In this document: positions 36,117-46,971 of the stretch, one piece after another
Position numbering within the stretch: position 1 is the stretch's first letter
Layout: each line of letters begins with the position of its first letter
NCBI RefSeq assembly: GCF_000282215.1
Contig: NZ_AKJS01000034.1
Coordinates: 1 to 64,000 of the forward strand
DNA length: 64,000 nt
From: Pseudomonas sp. GM21
Lineage (GTDB): Bacteria; Pseudomonadota; Gammaproteobacteria; Pseudomonadales; Pseudomonadaceae
Direction: 5' to 3'
Notes under the pieces: generated by a model
Databases searched by the model: none
What the model saw: only the letters and a program-made list of their open reading frames with translations
What the model was told of the DNA's origin: nothing
Made by a program: the position numbers and the translations under genes

Positions 36117-37112
36117 TTATGTGCAGGTGATGTGTTGGCTGCCGAAGCCGCCGATACTGGCCTGAAGTTCATCACCGGAGCCGATGTAGCAGCCGTAATG
36201 CGCGCCGAATCCGGCGGGAGAACCCGTGCAAATCAGGTCGCCGGCCCATAGCTGGACTTTGCTTGAGAGGTAGGCGATCTGCTCGTACACGCTGAAGATC
36301 ATGTCGCTGGTCGATTCGCTCTGCATCGTCTCGCCGTTGAGGCGAAGCGAGAGGTGCAATTGCCCGAGATCGGCGACGCAATCAGCGGGGATCAGATACG
36401 GGCCCGTGGGAAGGCAACCGGGTGCATCTTTGGCCTGTAGCCAGTCGGTGCCAAAGCCTGGAGGGTCTGCGCGAAAAACCCGGTCGCGGAACGTAATGTC
36501 GTTAACGACGGTGAAGCCCGCTACGTAGTCCCTCGCCTCACGGACCGTGACATGGCGTGCCGGCTTGGCGATGACAACGCCCAATTCAACCTCCCAGTCG
36601 GCCATGGTGGTGTGAGGCGCTATCGAAAAAGTAGACGTTGGCCCTAGCAGTGCGGACGGCAGCTTGGAACAGATATAGGGTTCGCCCTGGCGGCGTTTTT
36701 CGATAAAAGCCTTGGCGGCGCTGTCTGTCTCGTTAGACGGGGTGCCTGCCGGCGCCTTGTCGTGAAAAGCTTCAATGAGTTGCGAGCGATAGTTGCCAAT
36801 CGTACAAAACACCTGACGAGGCGAGACGGGCGGATGCATTACCGCGGCTCCGGGTAGTAGCGTCGGACCGGCCCAGCCAATTCGCTCGATATGTTTGGCC
36901 AGCTGGACGAGTGTCGATTGATTGAATGGCCAGTTTTCAATCAGCGCCGCTATCGAGTGGGTGCCGGAAAGCGGCAGGTTCAACGCTTGAGCATGTGGGT
37001 GCAGCGCCGAGACGGGTATGGCTTGCTCACCTATCATTAGCGCCGGAAAGGGGGCGCATCCGGCGACTGAAAAATTTCCTATGCGGCAGGCGAACTGCTG
37101 AGTGTTATGCAC
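36117..37112 (-). CDS. FAH-family hydrolase 2
   Basis: A 331-residue FAH-superfamily protein. Metal ligands are in MADWEVELGVVIAK (E174, E176) and VVNDITFRDR (D205). The C-terminal GDLICTGSPAGFGAHY is the usual FAA hydrolase loop. I chose GTG at 37112 because AAGGGAG lies 6 bp before it; an in-frame TTG at 37118 is also open. It is close to FAH-family protein 3 (38288) in sequence and plan, and the VOC dioxygenase gene lies between them, so both probably act on ring-cleavage products. The 115-bp gap before it contains no gene. Confidence 0.85.
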   Translation of the reverse strand: MHNTQQFACRIGNFSVAGCAPFPALMIGEQAIPVSALHPHAQALNLPLSGTHSIAALIENWPFNQSTLVQLAKHIERIGWAGPTLLPGAAVMHPPVSPRQVFCTIGNYRSQLIEAFHDKAPAGTPSNETDSAAKAFIEKRRQGEPYICSKLPSALLGPTSTFSIAPHTTMADWEVELGVVIAKPARHVTVREARDYVAGFTVVNDITFRDRVFRADPPGFGTDWLQAKDAPGCLPTGPYLIPADCVADLGQLHLSLRLNGETMQSESTSDMIFSVYEQIAYLSSKVQLWAGDLICTGSPAGFGAHYGCYIGSGDELQASIGGFGSQHITCT

Positions 37113-37227
37113 AGCCAACTCCCTTTTTACATGTGCCGGTCGTGTTGCCTGTTAACGGGCTCGACAAAACATGAACGTCAGCGATACCTCATCCGCAGGT
37201 GGATAAGGCATCTGCCTGACATTCTCC

Positions 37228-38271
37228 TCAAGGTGTTCTGAAGGAGATCGCTTCACCTGTATAAGCACCGAGCCCGCTCACCCCTTTACCGTCGGGGGTA
37301 TAGCCCGGCGCGTAGATGTATTCCCACGGCGCCGCATCGATCATGAAGGGCTGCATGTTGGTGATGAAGCTGAAGAAACCAAACATGGGGTTCCAAATTC
37401 GCGGCACCCAACTGTCGTCCAGGTGGTCGGAATCCGCACCGTATTCGGCTTGCCCACCGGTAGGGCAGGGCAGGTACATAAACAAGGATGAGGCGATGCG
37501 GTGACGGCCCAAGCCCCAGTGTGATTTAGGCCAGCCTTGGCGCTGCATATGGTTGGAGCCGACCATGATTTCATCGACATCGTCGACCCCGAAGTTGGCG
37601 TGGTCGAAACGCAACAGCCCATCCATGCCCCAGACGTCCGGGCCCTTGAAAGGCAAGTTGGCGTTGATGAAGTAAATATTGTGATGGTCACGAGCGCCGG
37701 GGGCGCGACCAAAGATGCCAAAACCTGCCTGGATGTCGGTCACGCGAAAGTGCAAGCGATCACGAAAGAACGCCCAGGAGCTTTCAACATTGGGTGTTTG
37801 AAACACCACGTGCTGGATGGCTTTGGGGCGGGCCTTGGTGATCCACTTCTTGTGTTGGTTGATGCGATTGATGTTGCCAGGGGAATTAATGGGGCTTGGC
37901 GCCGACTCCACAGGCCGTTTGGTGTAAACACGCAGGCCGATAGCGAGACCGTCGTCAGTGAGGCAATGAGCAGTACCGTCGTCGTCCAGACGCACTTCAC
38001 GATCAACACTAAGCTCTTTAACCAAACGCTCAAGATTGTGTTGAGTGTCGACGCCCCAGATGACTTCTTGTACGCCGGTACCGACGATGCTGCTCTTAGG
38101 AATCAGCGGGTCGTTAATCGAACGGATAATGACGTTAGAGCTTTCATCCAACTGGAAGTGTGCATAGTGTTCGTTACTTTCAATAAGCGGCAGGCCAAAG
38201 TCCACGAAGTAGCGAGTGCAAAGTTCAACGTCGTCCACGCCGTATAACAACGTTTCAATACCATTAATCAT
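37228..38271 (-). CDS. Extradiol-type ring-cleavage dioxygenase (VOC family)
   Basis: A 347-residue two-domain vicinal-oxygen-chelate protein, the fold of type I extradiol dioxygenases. The C-terminal catalytic domain gives the metal triad H154 (AIQHVVF), H224 (RFDHANF) and E276 (GGQAEYGAD). The N-terminal domain (1-125) looks non-catalytic, as in BphC-type enzymes. It should cleave a catechol-like or hydroxyquinol ring made by the flavin monooxygenase and Rieske enzymes. It lies between two FAH genes, 16 bp after the stop of FAH gene 3. Its ribosome site is AAGAGGAAA. Substrate unknown. Confidence 0.85.
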   Translation of the reverse strand: MINGIETLLYGVDDVELCTRYFVDFGLPLIESNEHYAHFQLDESSNVIIRSINDPLIPKSSIVGTGVQEVIWGVDTQHNLERLVKELSVDREVRLDDDGTAHCLTDDGLAIGLRVYTKRPVESAPSPINSPGNINRINQHKKWITKARPKAIQHVVFQTPNVESSWAFFRDRLHFRVTDIQAGFGIFGRAPGARDHHNIYFINANLPFKGPDVWGMDGLLRFDHANFGVDDVDEIMVGSNHMQRQGWPKSHWGLGRHRIASSLFMYLPCPTGGQAEYGADSDHLDDSWVPRIWNPMFGFFSFITNMQPFMIDAAPWEYIYAPGYTPDGKGVSGLGAYTGEAISFRTP

Positions 38272-38287
38272 TGTCTATTTCCTCTTG

Positions 38288-39325
38288 TTACTGTTCGTTT
38301 AGGCAAAGGTTGCGTTGGCTGCCCAGTCCGGTGATAGCGCAATCCAACACATCGCCTGGCTGAAGAAATCGGTTGTAGTGCGTTCCGTTACCTGCAGGAG
38401 AACCAGTGCAAATAATATCGCCTGGATTTAATTGGACGAGTCCGGAGAGATATTCAATCTGTCTGGCGACGTCGAAAATCATGTCGCTGGTCACTTCATC
38501 TTGCATAACTTCCCCGTTGAGCTTGAGCGTCAGTCTCAAGTTTTGCGGATCAGTAATAAATATTGCGGGCACCACAAATGGGCCTAGCGGCAAATAGGTC
38601 GGGCTGCTCTTGCTGGAAATCCAGTCGGTGCCCATGGCCTTCATATCATCGCGCCGCCAGATATGGTCGCGGCTGGTCAGATCATTGGCGATGGTGTACC
38701 CGGCCACGTAATCCAAGGCGTGCTCGCGACTGACATGACGAGCAGTTTTGCCAATGACAACGGCCAATTCGAGCTCCCAGTCCGGCTTTTTCGCATGCTT
38801 GGGCAGGATGATTGGATCGTAAGGGCCAGTTATGGTCGCGGCCGGCTTGCTAAAGGCATACGGCGAGCCATGGAGAGACCGTTCCTTCATTAGGTTTTGG
38901 GCGTAGGTACGCAGTTGATCTTTATCCATGCCCGCTGTTTCTGGCGAGTTGCCCACCTCACCGGCCACAATCAAATCGACGACATGTTTGAAGTAGTTGG
39001 CCCCACAGCAAATCACTTGTCGTGGGCGATCTAGAGGCGCATGGACGAGCAATGTTTCAAGAGGCAGAGCGACGGCCGATAACGTGGGGTCGAGGCCCAC
39101 TTCTTGCACAACTTGAGTCAGAGCCCCCATTGTGCTCGACCATTCCTGGAGGATGTCGAAAAGGTCCCGACCTTGAGGCAAATAAACCCCTAGGCGTGCG
39201 CAGGCAGGACGCAATGCCTCCAAGGCGATAACACGTTCGTTGATTACAACACCCGGAAATGCGGGGCCGCCGGCCGCCGAAAACATGCCGAGTGCAAACT
39301 GTAAAGACTCAGGATTGGACAGCAT
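38288..39325 (-). CDS. FAH-family hydrolase 3
   Basis: A 345-residue FAH-superfamily protein. Metal ligands are in KPDWELELAVVIGK (E184, E186) and IANDLTSRDH (D215), with the GDIICTGSPAGNGTHYN loop at the C-terminus. I chose the ATG at 39325 because AAAGGTCC is at the right distance. It is the first gene of the leftward operon, and its leader carries AACAAAAA (39343-39350). Closest relative in the window is the protein at 36117. It may hydrolyse, tautomerise or decarboxylate the extradiol product. Confidence 0.85.
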   Translation of the reverse strand: MLSNPESLQFALGMFSAAGGPAFPGVVINERVIALEALRPACARLGVYLPQGRDLFDILQEWSSTMGALTQVVQEVGLDPTLSAVALPLETLLVHAPLDRPRQVICCGANYFKHVVDLIVAGEVGNSPETAGMDKDQLRTYAQNLMKERSLHGSPYAFSKPAATITGPYDPIILPKHAKKPDWELELAVVIGKTARHVSREHALDYVAGYTIANDLTSRDHIWRRDDMKAMGTDWISSKSSPTYLPLGPFVVPAIFITDPQNLRLTLKLNGEVMQDEVTSDMIFDVARQIEYLSGLVQLNPGDIICTGSPAGNGTHYNRFLQPGDVLDCAITGLGSQRNLCLNEQ

Positions 39326-39738
39326 TGATGGACCTTTCTTTATTTTTGTTTGGTGTCCGATACGTCTGCTAGAAGCGGGCAATGGCATCGGCATTTGGTC
39401 GGTGTTCGCAGCCTATTGGTCTGATGTGCATGTGTAAAATGGCTGCTAGAGATGTGTCGTATCGATTCGGTGGATAATCGGTTTTATCGGTAAAATGGCA
39501 TCGATAAGGCGTGCTTATCAGCTATTGCGAAATTAGCTCGAGTAGGGGGCTCGATTATTGGGCAAGCTAACCTTGCGTAATTAATGCGTGGCAGGTAACG
39601 GAGGATGCTATCGCTCGCCCTGATAGCACCCATCGTTGTTAGCCATTGGTAAAAGTGACACAGACTTTATAGTCTTTTGATCAGACTGCCTTAGGTTGTC
39701 GCTGCCATGTGTTCCGTAGATATAAGGAAAATAAGAAG
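39326..39738. promoter_or_regulatory. Divergent control region, FAH 3 / GST
   Basis: A 413-bp AT-richer gap that must hold the promoter of the eight-gene leftward operon and that of the GST gene. TAAAATGGC occurs twice (about 39435 and 39491). The first copy is part of TGTGTAAAATGGCT, nearly identical to TGTGTAAGATGGCT upstream of the LysR gene at 30245. ATCGGT occurs as a close direct repeat at about 39478-39491. These are candidate LysR/AraC sites (inference). Confidence 0.5.
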
Positions 39739-40473
39739 ATGAGCGAAATAGAGCTCTATAATGTTGGTTTTTCCACCTGCAGTCAGCGGGTACGCTTTGT
39801 CTTAGGTGAGAAGGGCGTGACTTATGTAGATAAGCGACTTCGCCTGGAGCTAGGCGAACATATTTCCCCGGAATATTTAGCGATAAACCCCAACGGTCTT
39901 GTCCCTTCTCTTGTTCACGATGACGCGGTAATCACTGATTCGAGCGTAATAAATGAATACCTCGATGAGGTTTTCCCCCTGCCCCGTTTCGTACCTGAAC
40001 ATCCGGTTGAACGAGCGCATATGCGCGCATGGGTTCAATACCTCGACGAAGTCATGACGCCTTCTATTCGTTATCCCTCCTTTCAAAATTTTTTTGGCGG
40101 CGCCTTGAGGGCAATGAGTGACGACCAGCGCCAGCAATTTGCGAGTCGTCTACCGCTGCGTAAATATTTTGCATTGGAGGTTGGCGCTGAAGGTTTCGCC
40201 AAGCAGAAGCTTGATGGGGCAATGGAGCGTATCAATCAAACGTTAAATCGCATGGAGCATGCTCTGGCGCGAACCGTTTGGCTCGCCAACGACCGGTTGA
40301 CGCTTGCGGATATAGCAGTCATGCCGAGTATTGTGCGGCTCGAAGACTTGGGAATGAGTTCGCTATGGAGTGACCTGCCAAAAGTGTCGGATTGGTACAA
40401 GCGGTTGCAAGCGACTAGAGGATTCCAAATCGCTTACTCGGCGGGCTCTCGTCTCGGCGAGTTCGCCAACTAA
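39739..40473 (+). CDS. Glutathione S-transferase
   Basis: A 244-residue soluble GST. The N-terminal thioredoxin-like domain has LYNVGFSTCSQRVRFVL with a Ser/Cys site near 12-14 and the cis-proline region NGLVPSLVHDDAVITDSSVI, which contains the glutathione-binding E/D-S pair. A helical C-terminal domain follows from about 95. In aromatic pathways GSTs isomerise ring-cleavage products (maleylpyruvate-isomerase type) or cleave ether or halide bonds. It is divergent from the dioxygenase operon, so a catalytic role there is plausible. AATAAGAA abuts its ATG (39730-39737). Confidence 0.85.
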   Translation: MSEIELYNVGFSTCSQRVRFVLGEKGVTYVDKRLRLELGEHISPEYLAINPNGLVPSLVHDDAVITDSSVINEYLDEVFPLPRFVPEHPVERAHMRAWVQYLDEVMTPSIRYPSFQNFFGGALRAMSDDQRQQFASRLPLRKYFALEVGAEGFAKQKLDGAMERINQTLNRMEHALARTVWLANDRLTLADIAVMPSIVRLEDLGMSSLWSDLPKVSDWYKRLQATRGFQIAYSAGSRLGEFAN

Positions 40474-40634
40474 GCGCTTACAGAGCTAAAAGTCGCTCCT
40501 GTAAGCGCGCAATCCGTGGACATTTACTTTGAGCCCATACCCATCATCTTCAGGCGTAAGCAGTGAGGTGAACGTTGAACGAATTCGACATTTGGCCCAG
40601 TATTTCGGATTTATCATCCTGAATCGGGCATACG

Positions 40635-41612
40635 ATGGATCTGCTCAGCAATGTACTACTTTCGCTAAAAGTCGAGTCGACTGTCATCTCTGAATGGCGA
40701 CTGTCGGCTCCTTGGGGCGTGGATATCAGAGACTTCAGCCCTGGGTTCTGCATGACCTTGATTGAGGGCTATTGCTGGTTTTACGCGCCAGGACATCCTC
40801 CGCAAAAACTGTCGCGCGGCGATACATTGCTGGCTCCCCGTGGGGGCGTATGTGCGTTGGCGTCGGCTCCAGACTCGGCATTGGCCTCTTTGTCTGAGGT
40901 ATGGCAACAACCAACGTTCGAAGGCCTGGACACCGAACATCGGCCGTCCGCGCCCGTACGGGTGGAGTGGGGAGCCGGTGGCGAGGAAACGCAACTGCTG
41001 GGCCTGGCATTCACGTTCCAGGGACGGGGGCGGAATCTTCTGCTGGATGTTTTGCCAGAGTTCATTGTGCTGAGAAGCGTCGATAATGGCGTGTTTCCGG
41101 GTGTCGAGTCCGCAGTGGCGCTGCTACAGGCTGAGCGCGAAGAAACCAAGCCCGGTTACTTCGCCGTAGCCAAACTGCTTGCGGAGATGACCTTTGTCAG
41201 CCTGTTGCGAGCCTTCATACAGTCCGAACCACACCACCCAATCGGTTGGTTACGTGGGCTTGGAGACGAAAAAGTGGCGAAGGCTTTGGAGGCGATGCAT
41301 GCCAAACCCGCCAGCCCTTGGACCGTGCCGGTATTGGCATCGACGGCAGGTATGTCGCGCTCAGCGTTTGCAGCGCGCTTCACGCACTTGGTGGGTCAGC
41401 CGCCGATTGAATATCTCATTTCATGGCGGGTGCAACTGGCTTCAGAGCTGCTATCAGCGACTAGGCACCCGATCCCTGTCATCGCGCAGATGCTCGGTTT
41501 TCAATCGGATCGGGTATTCAGACAGGCATTCAAACAACGGGCAGGCGTGTCGCCGTTGAACCACAGAAAGCATGGCGCCACGCCGGCGGAAACCATTCCG
41601 GAAACGGGCTGA
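40635..41612 (+). CDS. AraC-family regulator with cupin sensor
   Basis: A 325-residue AraC regulator. A cupin ligand domain (about 1-200, with GYCWFYAPGHPPQKLSRGD and LLAPRGGVC) is followed by two helix-turn-helix units at the C-terminus (about 220-310: VPVLASTAGMSRSAFAARF and PIPVIAQMLGFQSDRVFRQAF). It is the third regulator of the island, next to the GST gene and 162 bp downstream of it. Its targets are probably the GST and the leftward operon; effector unknown. Confidence 0.85.
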   Translation: MDLLSNVLLSLKVESTVISEWRLSAPWGVDIRDFSPGFCMTLIEGYCWFYAPGHPPQKLSRGDTLLAPRGGVCALASAPDSALASLSEVWQQPTFEGLDTEHRPSAPVRVEWGAGGEETQLLGLAFTFQGRGRNLLLDVLPEFIVLRSVDNGVFPGVESAVALLQAEREETKPGYFAVAKLLAEMTFVSLLRAFIQSEPHHPIGWLRGLGDEKVAKALEAMHAKPASPWTVPVLASTAGMSRSAFAARFTHLVGQPPIEYLISWRVQLASELLSATRHPIPVIAQMLGFQSDRVFRQAFKQRAGVSPLNHRKHGATPAETIPETG

Positions 41613-42356
41613 CACAGCCAGCCAGTCACTGCTTTATACCATCAGATGTGTTGGCGCTGATTGAAAATTGCAACGGCGGCCTACGCGCGATCAGTAGCAG
41701 ACCTTTCAACGTAGAGCATTAGGTTCGAGCCAGACGACTCCTTATTGGCGACTTCTGCCTGTCGCTATGGGGCGCAAACGACCCATTATAGATAGATAGC
41801 GTTTATCCCTTCCCAAAAGGTCAGATAGCCCGTTGGGCCTTAGTCATCCTATTGACTGAACTTTTGACGGTTAGCCGGCGACAGCGGTCAATAAAATGAT
41901 ACCGGCAATGAGGGCTGAATGCAGAGCGAAAGCGAATAGAGACACGCGCAGCGGGTTTTGCAAAAGGTGGGAAGAGGAAGGCAGTTCAAGTATCCGAGAG
42001 GCTTACACCGACAACCTCGATGTTGCCGTCATTTCCGTTAAGGGATCAAAATGTTGTGGCTTAAATATCTTCTGTGTATATGGCTGTTGGTAATACAGAT
42101 GAGGGGAGAAGCTAAGCTGCTTTCTGGATGGGCGTAGGGTCGCCGGATGGAGGGGAAACGCCGAAGTGGAAACCATCGAGGAACTGAGTCCCCGATGGTT
42201 GGTGACGTTTGATCTGACAAGCATCGTTTCAATTTAAGACTGAAAAAATTTCAGAAGATGTTGAAAAACTACGCTCATTTTCTGTTCTTTTTGTTAAAAA
42301 AAACCTCGCATACTGCGAGGTTTTTTAAATTTTATAGGTGGTCTAAAGTTTTGGGC
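41613..42356. other. Gene-poor junction between island and core genome
   Basis: I see no supportable gene. A short open frame at 41896-42093 has no ribosome site or recognisable residues. The nrdB terminator is at the right edge. The change from catabolic to housekeeping genes makes this a likely border of the accessory region. Confidence 0.5.
42301..42323 (-). terminator. nrdB transcription terminator
   Basis: A perfect 10-bp stem AAACCTCGCA / TGCGAGGTTT with a 3-base loop, flanked by an A-run and a T-run, so it can terminate in both directions. It lies 34 bp beyond the nrdB stop. Confidence 0.9.
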
Positions 42357-43607
42357 TTAATCCCAGCTCAACGCCCCACCAGTCTGATACTCAATAACCC
42401 GCGTCTCAAAGAAATTCTTCTCTTTCTTCAAGTCCATAATCTCGCTCATCCAAGGGAACGGGTTAGTCGTCCCTGGATACTCTTCCTTCAAACCAATCTG
42501 GCTCAAACGACGGTTAGCGATGAACTTCAGATAGTCCTCCATCATCGCCGCATTCATCCCCAAAACCCCGCGAGGCATGGTGTCACGTGCGTATTCGATT
42601 TCCAGCTGAGTGCCCTGCAGAATCATCTGCGAAGCCTCTTCCTTCATCTCGGCATCCCACAAGTGCGGGTTTTCGATTTTGATCTGGTTGATCACGTCGA
42701 TGCCGAAGTTCAGGTGCATGGATTCGTCGCGCAGGATGTACTGGAACTGCTCGGCGACGCCGGTCATTTTGTTGCGGCGGCCCATGGAGAGGATCTGGGT
42801 GAAGCCGCAGTAGAAGAAGATGCCTTCCAGAACGCAGTAGTAGGCGATCAGGTTGCGCAGCAGTTCTTTGTCGGTTTCGACGGTGCCGGTTTCGAACTTC
42901 GGATCGGAGATCGAACGGGTGTATTTGAGGCCCCAGGTGGCTTTTTTCGCGACCGATGGGATCTCGTGGTACATGTTGAAGATCTCGCCTTCATCCATGG
43001 CCAGCGATTCGATGCAGTACTGGTAGGCGTGGGTGTGGATCGCCTCTTCGAACGCCTGGCGCAGGATGTACTGGCGGCATTCCGGGTTGGTGATCAGGCG
43101 GTACACGGCCAGGACCAGGTTGTTGGCAACCAGGGAGTCGGCGGTGGAGAAGAAGCCGAGGTTGCGCATGACGATGCGGCGCTCGTCGTCGGTCAGGCCT
43201 TCCGGGTCTTTCCAGAGGGCGATGTCGGCGGTCATGTTGACTTCTTGCGGCATCCAGTGGTTTGCGCAACCGTCCAGATACTTCTGCCAGGCCCAGTCGT
43301 ACTTGAACGGTACGAGTTGGTTGAGGTCGGCGCGGCAGTTGATCATGCGCTTTTCGTCGACAGCGACGCGGGCGGAGGCGCCTTCGAGTTCGGCGAGGCC
43401 TTCGGCAACGTCGAGGGTGTCCAGGGCAGCTTTGGCACGGGCGATTGCGGCAGAGTCGTTCGCGGTTACGGCGCGAGCTTCTTGAGCGGCGACACCACCA
43501 GCGGTGTCGAGTCGGTCCATGTTGGCTTCGGTCGCGTGGCCGGCGTTAGCGCCTTTTACCACGGCTTCGCCGCTGTCTTCTTTGTCGAATTCGTCCCAGC
43601 TCAGCAT
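42357..43607 (-). CDS. nrdB: Ribonucleoside-diphosphate reductase class Ia, beta subunit
   Basis: A 416-residue R2 subunit that carries the di-iron tyrosyl radical for deoxyribonucleotide synthesis. Length and start [17 protein letters not shown] are those of pseudomonad NrdB. The ferritin-like core includes [37 protein letters not shown] with metal ligands, and [10 protein letters not shown]. The ATG at 43607 follows GCAGGAGACG. The catalytic subunit gene nrdA, often directly upstream in pseudomonads, is not in the next 500 bp or anywhere in the window. Confidence 0.96.
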   Translation of the reverse strand: MLSWDEFDKEDSGEAVVKGANAGHATEANMDRLDTAGGVAAQEARAVTANDSAAIARAKAALDTLDVAEGLAELEGASARVAVDEKRMINCRADLNQLVPFKYDWAWQKYLDGCANHWMPQEVNMTADIALWKDPEGLTDDERRIVMRNLGFFSTADSLVANNLVLAVYRLITNPECRQYILRQAFEEAIHTHAYQYCIESLAMDEGEIFNMYHEIPSVAKKATWGLKYTRSISDPKFETGTVETDKELLRNLIAYYCVLEGIFFYCGFTQILSMGRRNKMTGVAEQFQYILRDESMHLNFGIDVINQIKIENPHLWDAEMKEEASQMILQGTQLEIEYARDTMPRGVLGMNAAMMEDYLKFIANRRLSQIGLKEEYPGTTNPFPWMSEIMDLKKEKNFFETRVIEYQTGGALSWD

Positions 43608-44140
43608 GACGTGTCGTCTCCTGCGTGAGGGCCAGATGCCCGTGTGATGGTTGTTCACACGGTCGGTCTGACCGCGTTGGATCTTAAGGAATCGTTTTTT
43701 GCAGCCAAGGCAGGCAATAAAACAGAATTTTGTACGGGGTTGCGAGAGCCACTGATGGGCGCAACCAGCGTTAAACGCTACTGCGGGGCTCCAGACTGGC
43801 GTTTCATCCCTGTAAGGGGATATTGCAGGCCCGTTAAGGCGGCATTATAGGGAAATTTTCACCGGCGTGGTGCGGCGAATCGGCTCATGGAATGGCCGGA
43901 AGGGCGGGTTTTTCGGGCAAACCGAGGGAATACAGGGCTTTGGACGGTGTAGATTTTTTTTCGTAATTTTTGACGCTGAAACATTTCTGCTCAAAAAATA
44001 GCCAAAAACGCCGTTTTTCACTACATGTTGTGTTTCGTGGCGGTTTTCGCCGTCTGCAAACACAACTGAGCCCGACCGGAGCCGGGCTGGAATCGACCTT
44101 CAGCCATCAGCTGAAATAGCCCGATTCGGTGCAGTCCAGA
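43608..44140. promoter_or_regulatory. nrdB upstream region
   Basis: A 533-bp gap without a supportable gene. It should contain the nrdB promoter; I could not find a clear pair of NrdR boxes by eye. A GC-rich hairpin (AGCCCG / CGGGCT, 44069-44088) lies just after the DUF2790 gene and may be its terminator. Confidence 0.45.
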
Positions 44141-44404
44141 TCAGCCATTAGAACAGCCATTACCCATCACGCTGTAGCTCAGAATATGGCGTTGGCCCTT
44201 GGAGTCTTCGTATTCCATTTTCATCGGGACAACTTCACACACATTCGGTACTTCGCTCATGGAAACAACCTTGGCGATGTCCAAGTGGGTGGCGTAAGTG
44301 TATTGCTCAATGGCCGGTTGTTGCTGTGCGACATCAGTCGGGACCTCGTCTGCCATGGCGGTTGCGCACAGACTGCTGAGGGCCAGAACTAATAAAGCTT
44401 TCAT
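44141..44404 (-). CDS. Small exported DUF2790 protein
   Basis: An 87-residue exported protein with a signal peptide (about 1-18, ending ATAMA), then a short soluble domain with YATHLDIAKVV, PNVCEVVPMKMEYEDSKGQ and a C-terminal YSVMGNGCSN. Two conserved cysteines could form a disulphide. This is the DUF2790 family common in Pseudomonas; its function is unknown, though several members respond to metals or stress. The ATG at 44404 is preceded by AAAAGGTAAATCC. It lies apart between nrdB and acs. Confidence 0.8.
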   Translation of the reverse strand: MKALLVLALSSLCATAMADEVPTDVAQQQPAIEQYTYATHLDIAKVVSMSEVPNVCEVVPMKMEYEDSKGQRHILSYSVMGNGCSNG

Positions 44405-44953
44405 TTCGGATTTACCTTTTAGAGGTCGAATGGGGTCACGCAACCTTTGTGGGGTTGCGTGTGGAGCTTGGATGTCGGGGTGTTTGATTAACGGCCTTCG
44501 TGGGGGCTGCAACTTGGTTAATCAGATTGCCTGGTTGGCGGGGCAGATTTTAGGCGTGGGGGTTTTATTCATATAGGCGTGGTTTTGATAAACACTTTTG
44601 ACAGATTTCGTAACAATCCCCGAGAGAGCGGCATTTATTCAAGGCGACGCACAACCTGTAGCAGCTGGCGAAGGCTGCGTCCGACTGCGCAGCAGTCGTA
44701 AAATCAGCAGTTGCGGTGTATCAGCCAGACCGCGTTTAGTTGGGTTTACAACTGCTGCGCAGTCGGACGCAGGCTTCGCCAGCTGCTACAGGTTGCGTTA
44801 TGGCTGGGTTATGAAATTGCCTGGATTAGGGGTTTATGGGCATTTCACGACATTTTGTAGGGGCTTGTTACTACCATCGTCGAATGGTTCTATGGGGCTG
44901 GCACGGCTAAAAAGGTGTCATACAAAAACAACTATTCCACCGAGGTAAGAAAG
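44405..44953. other. acs upstream region with REP pair
   Basis: No supportable gene. It contains a 44-bp inverted repeat pair (44653-44696 and 44751-44794), then the acs leader with AAAAACAA at 44924-44931 (Hfq/Crc-like motif) and the ribosome site CGAGGTAAGAAAG. Confidence 0.6.
44653..44794. repeat. REP-type inverted repeat pair (family A)
   Basis: Left arm 44653-44696 and right arm 44751-44794 are 44-bp inverted copies with about one mismatch (core TGTAGCAGCTGGCGAAG). The same family is repeated at 63143-63279. It is a typical pseudomonad intergenic BIME. Confidence 0.9.
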
Positions 44954-46909
<1,956 letters not shown>

Positions 46910-46930
46910 GTAGCGGTTCTTGAGTCATCG

Positions 46931-46967
46931 AAACCCTGCCAGGTGTTGAGCCTGGTGGGGTTTTTTG
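46931..46967 (+). terminator. acs transcription terminator
   Basis: An imperfect stem AAACCCTGCCAGG / CCTGGTGGGGTTT followed by a run of six Ts, 22 bp after the acs stop. Confidence 0.85.
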
Positions 46968-46971
46968 TGCC

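Noticed and set aside
41896..42093. 65-codon frame before nrdB
   Set aside because: No ribosome site and no recognisable residues.
42258..43628. 456-codon plus-strand open frame opposite nrdB
   Set aside because: Shadow of nrdB, whose conserved residues are on the minus strand.
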